Source: Bifiguratus adelaidae (taxonomy: Eukaryota; Mucoromycota; Endogonomycetes; Endogonales). From it: a DNA stretch of 64,000 nt. The notes beneath the pieces were generated by a model, which saw only the letters and a list, made by a program, of their open reading frames with translations, had not been told where the DNA came from and did no database searches. A program made the translations under genes and the position numbers. Positions 11,804-22,524 of the stretch are shown piece by piece. Position 1 is the stretch's first letter; each line of letters starts with the position of its first letter. The stretch is taken from positions 1 through 64,000 of the forward strand of contig MVBO01000011.1 in assembly GCA_002261195.1 (NCBI GenBank), read 5' to 3'.

Positions 11804-13168
11804 ATGGGCGGTCGACAACATGTGGTGGTGAGACCAGAGATACAAGGCAAGTGATTGCTGAAAGACAACAAGAATGAAGACGCTGACATGACTTTATGAT
11901 AGGGGAGGTGCGAGGATCAGAAGAGTCACTCATTGTTCCGTTACCCCATCCTCGAACAGGTACTCGACATTGGCAAGACACGGCACAAATGAACACGCGC
12001 TAAACGTAGGGTCAATGTAGGTGCTATTGCCCGGTACTTGATCGAAGACGATGGTCTATATGAAGTGAACAAGGTGCAAAGCGAGTTCAAACGATCCTGG
12101 TTCATTGGCGATACCATACAGAGAGGTGAGATTGGATAGATCCGCCCGACGATCGCCGCCCACTGACGTCTATAGATGGATCATTGTATCTCATCACACC
12201 CATGGATCCGTTATTCATACTACTTCCCGTGTTGACAAAACGTCGACAAAAGGCTCGGCGAGAGGTAAAAGGGGGCATGACTTGATCAATCACATTTAAG
12301 ACTTACACGACGCTAGTCTGCAGATATCTCGGGCATGTTTCTGACTTTTGACGATATTCTGGATGATTCACAATGGACGAATCTATGGCGTCTACGGCAG
12401 CTACGAGGTATACAAGTTCAGCTGAGATGTATTTGTGATGTCAAAGGTATGGTAAGATCGTCGGAGTTCTGTATTCAACACTGGAGCAGAAGTGGCTCCC
12501 GAAATGTCGGTATATCGACTCAATGAAGACAAGACGATAGTGTGGTTACGGAAAAAGGTACCCATCAACTGGCTGGAGTCTTCCCCTTGTCACTGACTCG
12601 GTCTGTCCAGGTACAACATTTATGTAGCCACTTTTCAAGCGTGCCGGTGCTCATGGACGAGCTCAAGGACTATGATTTGAAGAGTTTAGGCGACGACCTT
12701 TGCCAATGTAAGAAGAGCGTTCAATGCGTCTCAATGCTGACGACTAGTAGCCCTGCAAGAGCGAGTATGTCTAGAATTACTAGGCGAGTATCTAGAGACC
12801 GAGGTTTATCAAGAACTTTACAAGAACTACGAGTAAGTCATATCAGATGCACCTATCATTCCATCGCCTCATCGATGCCTATAGCTTTTCGGCCATTGAA
12901 AAGATGGAACAAGAACGAGCCGCTCAATTTGAGACCTATCACGATCAGTCACCGAGTGATTACAAGAGTGCGCGATCCGCGGACGTTGCACCGGCATCCG
13001 CCACCAAGGTAAGGGCAAAACATCCTAAGGCGTTTGTTACCTTTCCCACGCTCTCTTTTAACGCCATTCCATCAGAAACCCAAACTATCGCATGGTCAGC
13101 GACAACTGGCCAAAGTCAATACGCGAGGCATGCAGTCGCTCAGCAGTTTCTTTGCCAAAAAGTCATAA
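11804..13168 (+). CDS. Ribonuclease H2 subunit B (RNASEH2B/Rnh202)
   Basis: RNase H2 removes ribonucleotides from DNA and RNA:DNA hybrids; subunit B links the complex to PCNA. Ten exons: 11804-11846, 11903-11959, 12021-12125, 12176-12264, 12317-12446, 12490-12557, 12611-12707, 12748-12832, 12885-13008 and 13076-13168, giving 296 residues (human about 312). Diagnostic text includes GRQHVVV at the start, LYEVNKVQSEFKRSWFIGD, then DGSLYLITPMDPLFILLP, and NEDKTIVWLRKK. The C-terminus carries MQSLSSFFAKKS, positioned like the human PIP box MKSIDTFF. Intron 1 begins with GC (CAAG|GCAAGT), a consensus GC-AG donor, and no GT donor keeps the frame. It lies 84 bp upstream of FHIP on the same strand. 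Confidence 0.88.
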
Positions 13169-13252
13169 GACGCTCAAATAAACACGCGCGCGCTCCAAAA
13201 TCCCCATTGTGCCTCTCTTTTCACACGTGTAGGGCATGGTCGCTTTGGTGTG

Positions 13253-15933
13253 ATGGATTACTTTAGCAAGTTTAAGCGCCATGTGGCTCCTGTCAAGGCG
13301 CAGCCCACGGCATCTGCGCAGCTGGCAAAGTTTCACCGTTGTTGGAACTATGTTCACGTAAGTCATGGTTGCAGGCTTTGAAGTGAACACTGATGACAAG
13401 TAGAACTTGTTCACGGTGCAAGAGAGGGTGCAAGGGCTGCGCGTAGATGATACCGAGATTGCCGCTAGACTGCGGCAGATGGTGGACCTCTTGGTCGACG
13501 AACAGTCCTGGCGAGACAGTAACAGCACGGGCGTGTGTATGGAATACTTGCTCAAGAACGGTGTCTTGGGTGTCTTGGTCAACATATCCGAGGCAGACTA
13601 TCCGCTTGGGATTCGCGGAGAGACTTTGCGGACGATCGCATCCATGATTGACTTGTCCGATGAGGTATGTTAAGCGATGATGAGCGGTTATCATTGGACT
13701 AACAGCTTTTCCCGAAGCGATTTCTGGTCCACAATGCGGTACACAGGCCGACAGCAAAGCTTCTTCGTCAGTACGTGCAACGTGAAGTGCATAGTGAACT
13801 ATACCAAGACGATCTCGTCGATCTCATGTACATTATCTGTTCAAAGATTCACGGATACCCAGAGCTACTCAACATCTTCTTTCACGACAAGCAATGGTTT
13901 GGAGTACCTAGACGATCACCAAGTCAGCCTGCATCACCGGTTATTGAACGCAATGGCTACCACGATATGGGAGAAGACGTCAATGCCATTATACAACCAA
14001 GCACAAAACAGCCGCAGTACGAGTTCCTTCTCTTCACTTATCTGTTGCAGTTTGTGCATAGGGAAGGCAAATCGGGTGATTTTGCAAGGACGGGCATCAT
14101 GTTTCTCGTAGAGATGGCGGATGGTGATTTGGGAACCTTCATTGAGGGATCAGACTTTTCGACCATCGTCGTAGCCGGACTTGGAGCGGTCTATTCACAA
14201 CTTCCGAGGCGATTGGTTCTCCGAGAGCCAAATACCAAAGACTCGCGTTCCACAGCCCTACTCAGTTCCGACAAGGATCCCGACAAACGAAGTCCTCCTA
14301 CTCCCGCAGGTGCTGTTTTTAGCTCGTCAGCGTCATTTCAGAAACAACTCGACGCCTTTATCAAGATTCTCGAGTTCTGTCAGGACATCTTGATGCGATG
14401 CCCCAACGCGCACATTTGCAGCAGTCTCATCACTGACCTCCGCACCATCTTTCTAGAAAACATTCTGTATCCAAGCATCCTTGAGTGCTCGGATACAGAT
14501 GCTTCTGCGGTCGCCGTTATCAGCTATGTGGATCTGATGCTTCGCTGTATTTATCACGATGAGCTCGTGTCGCTGGTTGTGGGCTTTCTCCTCGAGTCAG
14601 ACAGTACGGAAAGAGAGACAGAACAAGCAACGAAATCCAAAGCGAAAAGGGAGAGAATGTCTATGATGCTTGATCCTTCGGCTGACTTGTTCAAGGGTCT
14701 GGAACTCTCTCAAAAGAATGCTGCCACCTACTTTACGGCAGTTGGCCGCTTTACACTGAAAGACATGATCTTTAGCAGTCTCAAATCGTCCAATGAGTCT
14801 ACCGTCATTGCCACCCTCGGTCTGCTACGCACCCTGATTGTCAATCATTGCAAGTATTCACTTCGACTCTTGACCATTATACCCGACACATCCAGTCCTT
14901 TACCCAATGCAGACAAGACGATGGACTCCCAAGACGACCATCCTTCAGCCAACTTTTCACACCACCTAAAGGAGATGGAAATGTTTTACTCTCTCATCTG
15001 CAACATTGATGAATCACATGCCAATGATGTATTTTCAGCTGGGTATGAAGATTATCTCCTGGATGCAGAGAATGCCATCAAATCACACTATTGCTCACGC
15101 GCGGGAACTGTGTCGTTGGGAGGCACATCTGCACAAAAGGGCAATGAGCTCATGTCACGCGCCGACAAGCGAAAGAGCGTCAAATACGGTCAGCGCATGA
15201 GTTCCATGAATACACAGCCTAATGTCAGTACCACCACGACTTTCCACATCAATTCGCCTATTCCACGTCACAAGGTTACACCTACCGATCCCTTACTGCA
15301 ATTGCTCTTGGGTCTCTTGGCAGGATTTTTCGCCCAGTCTATAGAGTTGAATTTGGCGCTAACCGGTGTCGTCTCCGCGCTCGTGATATGCCCCCATCGA
15401 AGTCTTGAAGGCTGGCTTACCTTCAGTCCTATTGACCGTATCACCTCCAAGGATACCGAGGGCAATAGTGTCACGACTGCCGGCTTTCAGAACTTTCCCC
15501 CCTTCTTCACCCTGTTGCGTACGCTAACACAGCAAGTCGGTTTCTATCGATCCGAAGTCCTTCAATTCGATATTTCATTGCAAGATCGCCGTAAACTCTT
15601 GTTTGGTGGATCCGAGGAGGATGCACTCAACCTCAAAACCCTACGCCCCTCCCTATCTACTAGCACCGTCACCAACATGCTGAAGAGCGCCCAACATGCC
15701 GTATCCAAACCAGCGCCCGCGCCCATCCCATTGACCATATTCGTGTGCAACCATTGTTTCCTTCCACCTTTTCACAAGAACGCGAAAGCATCCTCAATCT
15801 ACAAGAAGAAGATGAAGATGTCTATGCCAATCGCTCCAGTGACATTAGTCTAGGCCATTTGCTCAACAATGTCATTATCCTAGAGGAATCCATCAAAGAG
15901 TTGATTGCGCAGTTGCAGACTCGGATAAACTGA
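13253..15933 (+). CDS. FHIP (FTS-Hook-interacting, RAI16-like) protein, with one apparent 1-nt deletion
   Basis: FHIP proteins connect the FTS-Hook adaptor to early endosomes for dynein transport. Exons 13253-13357, 13404-13664 and 13706-15933 encode about 864 residues if one base is restored. Family signatures are VHNAVHRPTAKLLR, QYEFLLFTYLLQFVHREGKSG, DFARTGIMFLVEM, and a C-terminal LLNNVIILEESIKEL. The first long frame runs into TAG at 15851-15853 with a poor tail. The true C-terminus is in the next frame (15740-15933). Adding one C to the CCC run at 15727-15729 would give PIPIDHIRVQ and join the frames. No GT-AG intron does so convincingly. This may be an assembly homopolymer error or a real mutation truncating roughly the last 60 residues. 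Confidence 0.85.
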
Positions 15934-15964
15934 TTTTCCATTCATCCACCTTTCTTGCTCTCTC

Positions 15965-18368
15965 ATGGCGAGCTTTGCATCAGACGAGGAAGACGATGTC
16001 TTTGAGGATGCTGTAGAAGAGACCTACGATGACCATACGAGAGAGACAGACACGTCCTTATCCCTCGCATCCCGCACGTCCTCATCACCACTCACCAGTC
16101 CGAGACTCTCGGGCTTGGTTGGGAAGTTGCGACCGCCTCTCAACGGCGCTTCGCACTATTTCGCCAACCTAAAGCCATCCTCGGAGGCTCCAGCGTCGCC
16201 AGTATCTGAGACGGACAAGGAAACAAAAGGCAAGGGTCGACCTCGGTTTCTCACTCGGGCTTCTAGCTCACTCACCAACCTCGGCACACCTAAAAACCTG
16301 CGCAAGATGGTTCGACGAGGCTCCCAAAGTACGCGCTCCGACTCGACGGATTCCTTGGAGGCAGAACTACAAATGGACGAGGATTTGGCCGAGGTGCGAA
16401 AGGCGCTGGATCTCTTTCTCAATTCACGCATCAGTGAGGCAGAGAATATCCTCAAGCCTCGGTATAAGCAGACATTGTATCACACCATTGGTCATGCGCT
16501 CCTGTCGTTTCTTAAGGCACTCATGACATTTGAAAAGGCAGATTTGGAGGAGGCGCACGATAGTTTACGTGAAGCGGTGACGGTTGCCAACAGTTTGCGC
16601 AAGAAGGACTCGGGGCTCGTTGAGAATTTGACGAGTTGGGTCAAGGGCAGCGCGTCGGTGGAGACCATCAAGAGCATGACACGGATACAGCGGCATGCCG
16701 AATTGGTGTATGCCGAGTCCTATCTCCTCAAAGCCATCATCAGCATCATCAGTGACGAGTCCTTTGTAGCCTTTATTCGGGAAGGTCTCAATATTCGGAA
16801 TGCCTACGCCATGTACAAGAGTTTGCAACGATTTTTGGTTGCGGTAACCCAAGAAGACGCGGAAGATGTGGACATTTCTCGCTACCAGATTGATGAACAC
16901 TTTACCTCGGGTGTTGCCCTTGGTGTCAGTCTCTTTAGTCTCATGTTGTCGATGCTACCCAACACGGTGCTAAAGATTTTCGAGATCATTGGGTTCAGTG
17001 GCAATCGCCAATTTGCCTTTGACACCCTGGAAGCCGTCGGCAACTGGTCCCATGATCCGGATGCTCCAACCATGCGACGACAGCCAGATGAGGAAGGCAT
17101 CCGTCGGCAGTTCTGTGACATGGCCATCATTGTCTATCATGTCGTCGTCAATGGCTTCTTACCCGTCGGAGATGCAGACTTGCCCTTTGCCGAAAAGATT
17201 TTGAAGTACAACCTCCAGTTTTACCCCAACGGCATTCTCTTCATCTACTTTTACGGACGTCTCGAACACGCAAAGGGCAACATTTATTCGGCCATTGACA
17301 AGTACCAAAGAGCAATTTCAATACAAAAAGATTGGAAGCAACTCCAGCACATTTGCTACTGGGATCTCGGCATCAATTACATGGCCGTGCGTGACTGGGC
17401 ATCAGCCCAACAGTGCTACGATGTGCTGCAACAGGAGAGCAATTGGTCCAAAGCGGTCTACACGTACCAAAAGGCGCTCAATCTCTATATCTTATGCAAG
17501 GAGGGCAAGGTGAACAAGGAGCGAATGCAAGAAGTGGTGGAGGAAATGAAAAAGGTCCCCGGCCTAACCCAAAAGATTGCTGGCAAAAGCATACCCATAG
17601 AGGTGAGTTACCTGGTGTACCCATACCCACAAATCCGTGTACTCACCCGTCCCGTAGAAATTCATATCGCGCAAGTCGCGTAAGTTTCTAGACCAAGGAA
17701 ACCGTCTTTGCCTGGGTCATCTGGAATTGATGAACACGTGGAATGCCATCGACGTGCTACCCATATCGCAACTCTATTTATTCCTTTCCGAAGTCAATGA
17801 AGAAATCGACGACATGGAAAAAACTCTCCGGACATCCAGGCTCGGACCGACGTCAACCCACTCCGATCCACCCACCTACAACAAGTCCACCGGCTCGCTG
17901 GGCAATCGAACCTACTTTTATGATGACTATTGTCTTGCCTACTTCCTGTTGGGTGTCCTTCAACGTCAAATCGCCCTCTCACCCCTAGTGCGCGACAAGA
18001 GCATGCGGCAAGTCGATGCCGACAACATGGCTCAAGCAGCCCTATCCTCCTTTGAGCGCGTCTTTGACCATGCCCAGTACATCAAATATGACCATTACAT
18101 TTACTACTACGCCCGTTACGAAAACGCCCGTACCCTCGCTCTGATGGACAACCTAGACCAAGCCGAAAAAGAAGTGCTCGTCGTCCTCAAGCAAGACAAG
18201 TCTCCTTCATCCATTGGTAGAGAAGCCAAGGGCAAGTACAGTCTTGAGAACCTACTCCACTTCAAATGCCACAATTGCCTCGCCGACATTCATAGACGAC
18301 AAGGTAAATTGGGTACTGAGGATAAGTTAGAGGATGACATGAAGCGGTTGGCCTTGCAAGTCGATTGA
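15965..18368 (+). CDS. TTC39/IML2 family tetratricopeptide protein
   Basis: Two exons (15965-17602, 17658-18368) encode about 782 residues. The N-terminal 120 residues are acidic and then Ser-rich. The core matches the Iml2/TTC39 family: DLFLNSRISEAE, YHTIGHALLSFLKALMTFE, ALGVSLFSLMLSMLP, FEIIGFSGNR. TPR-like helices follow, including LGVLQRQIAL and NLLHFKCHNCLADIH. Yeast Iml2 acts in clearance of inclusion bodies through lipid droplets; human TTC39 proteins are linked to lipid and organelle biology. Its role here is inferred only from family membership. The start codon is just 31 bp after the FHIP stop, so the 5' leader is very short or the FHIP 3' UTR overlaps the promoter. Confidence 0.85.
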
Positions 18369-18499
18369 ACCTATAAAGAAGGGTCATTTCTCTTCCATTG
18401 TATCCCTCTTCTCTTCATCTCCCTCGTCGTCTTCTCTCTCTCTATTCTTCGTCTGACTTTCCTTACGCTCCATTGTTCTGCAATTTATCACAGTCTGAC

Positions 18500-20073
18500 A
18501 TGGCACTGGCCACAGCAACGTTTACAGACGTATTGGACGATTTGTCCAGGTAAGTTGACCTCGCCCTTTTACCTATACCTCGTGTGTTCTCACTCTCCCC
18601 AGTCGCTTCATCATTAACATTCCGGAAGAAGAGCAATCGTCCATTGAACGCATTTGTTTCCAGATTGAACAAGCGCATTGGTTTTACGAAGACTTTGTTC
18701 GCGTCGAGCGACCTGACTTCCCTTCCTTCTCTCTACGCACCTTCACGGCAAAGTTCTTTCAACACTGTCCACTGTTGCAGAGTAGAGCCCATGAGCATGA
18801 GAAGGCTTACAAGGATTTCATCGAGTACAAGACACGGGTTCCCGTCTGCGGTGCCATCATACTGACCGAGGGTCTCGACAAGTGTCTGTTGGTCAAGGGA
18901 TGGTCCAGCAAGTCTGCTTGGGGCTTTCCGAAAGGCAAGATCAATCAGGATGAAGAGGACGACTTGTGTGCGGCGAGAGAAGTATATGAAGAGACAGGAT
19001 TTGACATTACGCCCTATCTCAAGAAGGAGCAGTACATTCAACTCATGCTACGCGGGCAACGGATACGGCTGTATATTATCTCTGGTGTTTCCGAGTCTAC
19101 CGTTTTTACGCCCATGACACGAAAGGAGATTAGCGTGAGTGCGAAATGTGGCCATGACGGCGAGGCTGATATGGATGGACGGTTGGCAGGCCATTGAATG
19201 GTTTAGGTTGAGTGATTTGCCTGCCTGGAAAGTGGACAAGGCCGTCAATGGAGCAGGCAAATCCACGCTAGGGCAAAAGTTTAAGAATACCCATTTTTAT
19301 GGTGTTGCACCCTTTGTGAGGTACATGTTGGTGCCCTCCCGCATGACACCTTCTCACCTATGCCCATTAGCAAACTCAAGCAGCAGGTGTTGACGTTGCG
19401 CAAAGAAAAGAAGCAACTCATGGGAGATGTCTTGCAAGATGCGGCCACGAAAACGTCTCTGGATGTTTCGCCCATCGACGCTTCAGACATGTTGAAGAGC
19501 ATGCTTGGTATCGGCCGAAATGCGATACCCTCTCCGTCGACGGAATCTCAAGCTCCGACAGAGCCGATGTTGAAGCCCGTGTCTCTGGATCAATTATTTC
19601 AAACCGTGCAACAAGCGCCATCCCCGCACCCGCACCCGCACCCGCACCCACCTCCACCCACCCACACGTTGCCATCCTTCCCATCCCCTCGAGCAACCTC
19701 CAACGATCCTCGTCGCCAGCAGCTACTCAGCAACCTCATGTCATCGTCGGCGTCGCCCAAAGTATCCTCAGCAGAGAAAGAATGGCGCAAAAAACACCTG
19801 TTGGATTCGCTCTATCAGGATGCTCTCAAGCACAGTAGTCCGCTTCTGGCTTCACCGCATCCCCGACAACCTCAAAACAAACCTCTCAGGATGCCTGTGC
19901 CCATGCCTCCAGCACCTCCCTTTCCCTCATACCATCAACCTTCCCCACCGCACATGACCATGCCAGCACCCCATGTGCCGCAGCCATCCCCTCAACCACC
20001 ACCGCCTGGGCAACCCATGATTCGTGACAAGATGGCCTTATTGTCCATTCTGCAAAATGCCGCTGCTCACTAG
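18500..20073 (+). CDS. DCP2: mRNA-decapping enzyme subunit 2 (DCP2)
   Basis: DCP2 is the Nudix hydrolase that removes the m7G cap in the cytoplasm. Four exons (18500-18549, 18603-19134, 19190-19320, 19371-20073) give 471 residues. The N-terminal regulatory domain reads RFIINIPEEEQSSIERICFQIEQAHWFYEDF-like text up to about residue 95. The Nudix fold begins VPVCGAIIL. The Nudix box GFPKGKINQDEEDDLCAAREVYEETGFD contains the catalytic EExxE-type glutamates. Box B follows with EWFRLSDLPAWK. The tail is disordered and Pro/His-rich, with a repeat coding HPHPHPHP at 19627-19650. The last intron (19321-19370) uses the donor GTACAT, which keeps the frame into SKLKQQV. Confidence 0.95.
19627..19650 (+). 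repeat. CACCCG microsatellite inside DCP2 tail
   Basis: A short perfect run of the hexamer CACCCG codes alternating His-Pro in the disordered DCP2 C-terminal tail and passes into a polyproline stretch. Its length is likely variable between isolates. Confidence 0.8.
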
Positions 20074-20204
20074 TCCATCCCCATAATATCATGAATGATA
20101 ATAAAGAGGAACCCTTTGCACTCAGAAAGAGGAACACAATATATAAAACACAATTCTCAATGCTTGGTCCATAGAGATGAATTGCTACAAGGACTACAAC
20201 AACG

Positions 20205-21284
20205 TTACAGAGCATCCAGAAGTGTCGGGACAACAGATAAGGCCGATACCGCCGACGAAACCGAGGACCCAGACCACCGCGTCTGTCGAGGTGAGGAAGG
20301 CGAGGTAGGCGACGCCATCCCCAAACCCTTTTCGTAACTCCTAATCTTGGCTTCCAAGGCCTTTTCTTTACGATGCCAGGCCTCGCGGTCCATGGCATGT
20401 TGGGCCATCAGGTTCTTGATGTCTTCGGCGTGGTCGATGAGCGCATTGTCGTATTGTGCTTTGAGGTGGTGGTAATCGGTGGCATAGTCGAGTTGTTGTT
20501 GAATGGTGTCGTTTGGACTTGGGGGTGTGGATATCCAATAGTCGGTGTGTGTGTCGGTGGCTGAAGGTGAAGTCATGATAAAGGACCCGATAGTCGTCTG
20601 GGAGGGTGATACAACCTGGCGTGGAGGAGGAGGAAGGGAGAAACGAGAAATGGTGCGAGTCTGACGGGATTCTTGCGTAGTGATGAATGGCGCAACCTTG
20701 TTGACGCCATCCAGGTTGATAAAGACAGGTTTGTGTTTAGATGAAGCGATGGTGTTGCGACGATTGAGTCGTTCCGAGGGTTTCAAAGGAGGTGCATCTT
20801 GCTACATATGCATGGATGATGAGAATAGATGATCAGAGGCAGGTAGGGCCACACCTACCTTATCGTTGGTATGTGTAGTTGACTGTCGAGCACGTCCATC
20901 CATGCTGACAGGCCGGCTGCCAAGTGACGTGGTTCGCGAGAGCTTGACGCGTGAGAGTTGACGTTCCAGTGCCAGGATAGCCTGGCTGGACTCCTCTATC
21001 GGCGAAGAGGCAGATGGAGTATTCGGGGGGGGAGAAGGCGACATTTTCCGTCGTTGCTGAAACTGCCGTAGCTACAAAAAAGACATCAAGTTAGATTTTC
21101 TCTTATCTGATGCGCATTCTTGACACTCCTAACTCCCTCCTCTCTCTCTTGTCCCCTCTCGAGTGATGATGATGTCCCTTACCTTTTTGCGCCCCGCATC
21201 GACCAATGCCTTTCTCGACCATTCGCTCCCATCTACCCGAGATTTCCGAGACAGACTATCCTCTGCACCATGATCCACAGCCAT
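20205..21284 (-). CDS. Coiled-coil protein with a golgin-like N-terminal motif
   Basis: Three exons on the minus strand (21284-21183, 21071-20859, 20801-20205) encode 303 residues. The N-terminus has KALVDAGRKKLRQFQQRR, which recalls the basic N-terminal motif of GM130-type golgins (AAAKKKLREYQQR) that binds trafficking partners. The middle is Ser/Thr/Pro-rich. Residues about 200-265 form a predicted coiled coil (QQQLDYATDYHHLKAQYDNA, then REAWHRKEKALEAKIRSYEKG). The remaining C-terminus is Ser-rich. I recognise no named family; a Golgi or scaffold role is only a guess from the motif. The start at 21284 is the first ATG in frame with the motif. Confidence 0.65.
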
Positions 21285-21666
21285 TCTATATTATCACGTT
21301 GCTAACTCAAACGAGTGGATAGAGTGGCGGTCGCATGCCCAACGACAGCAGGAAAACGCGTGCAAGAGCTAAACAGGGATGTTCCAAAAAAGGACATCTC
21401 GTATATTCGTCACGTGATATATCACGTGATTAAAATGGTGACGTCATGGTTGCTCTGACGCCTGTTCCCCGAGTGTAGCCATCGAACTGTATAGAGAGAG
21501 ACCTGTCCATGCCATCCCCCTCAAATCAGCTTGCCCTGCTTAACCTTCCTAATAGGGCAAGTTCTCTTCGAGGATCACGTGTATCGTGATGACCAAAAGC
21601 AAGTCACACAAGCGTATATAAACAAGGGCATCTTTCTGAGCTTGGACTTTTTCGCACTCTATCACC
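21285..21666. promoter_or_regulatory. SOD1 promoter with tandem E-box palindrome, CRE and TATA box
   Basis: This 382-bp divergent promoter holds a perfect 20-bp palindrome at 21410-21429 (TCACGTGATATATCACGTGA) made of two CACGTG E-boxes. A full CRE/ATF site, TGACGTCA, lies at 21439-21446. A third CACGTG is at 21576-21581. A TATA box (GTATATAAA) is at about 21614-21622, some 45 bp before the SOD1 ATG. Such sites bind bHLH and bZIP factors in fungi. Regulation by a stress bZIP factor is inference. Confidence 0.75.
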
Positions 21667-22318
21667 ATGGTTAAGGCTGTTGCTGTTCTTCGTGGAGACT
21701 CTCCTGTCACTGGTACTGTTACATTCACTCAAGAGAATGAGTCGGCTCCTACTTCTGTGGTTGCTGAGCTTACTGGCTTGAAGCCTGGTAAGCACGGTTT
21801 CCATGTGCACGAGTTTGGCGACAACACGAACGGTGAGTGTTTGTGTTTCTCTCTGTGTCCCCTTTGGGGATACTGATGGTCTCTATAGGATGTACTTCTG
21901 CTGGTGCTCACTTTAACCCCGAGGGAAAGACACACGGTGCTCCCGAGGATGCTACTCGTCACGTCGGCGACCTCGGTAACGTTGAGGCGGATGCCTCCGG
22001 AAACGTCAAGTTCAACATCAACGACAAGTTGGTCAAGTTGATTGGTCCCCAAAGCGTTATTGGGTAAGGATGATCTTGCACCTGATCGCATGATGGATTA
22101 GAGGGCTGATACGTGCCGTTTTTGAACTTTCATTTAGCCGTACCATTGTCATTCACGAGGATGTTGATGATCTCGGCAGGGGTGGACACGAGCTTTCTGC
22201 TACCACCGGTAACGCTGGTGCTCGTCTTGCTTGCGGTGTCATTGGTAAGTATTGGAAACTATACAACGACTTTGGGGCTTGATCTGACCACGTTGTTTGT
22301 TTAGGTGTCACCAAATAA
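21667..22318 (+). CDS. SOD1: Cytosolic Cu/Zn superoxide dismutase (SOD1)
   Basis: Cu/Zn SOD dismutates superoxide to oxygen and hydrogen peroxide, mainly in the cytosol. Four exons (21667-21832, 21889-22063, 22138-22244, 22305-22318) give 153 residues, the standard fungal length. All metal ligands are visible: HVHEFGD supplies two copper histidines, GAHFNP the bridging histidine, RHVGDLGN the zinc histidine and aspartate, and [10 protein letters not shown] the last copper histidine. The disulfide cysteines lie in GCTSAGAH and ARLACGVIG, and the electrostatic-guidance arginine is in [10 protein letters not shown]. No signal peptide. The last exon codes only the final few residues (VTK). The strong TATA and biased codons suggest high expression. 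Confidence 0.98.
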
Positions 22319-22524
22319 AGGCAAACACAGTGACATTGGACATTTGATTCGCATGTCCATTGTGTGTCCCCAGACATGAAAGCAAAGTGAATAAAAATGA
22401 ATAATAAAAAACCAATTGTTTGCATGCCTTCACGCTCTCTTTTATCTCCTTTCTCCTCTTTCATTCCACAGAACGTGCTCCCAAGACTTGATTAACGTCT
22501 ATCATTCTACTGACAAGCAAAACT

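Noticed and set aside
15668-15778. Introns in FHIP (GTCACC or GTATCC donors) to explain the frame change
   Set aside because: All tested donor-acceptor pairs keep the wrong frame or use very poor donors.
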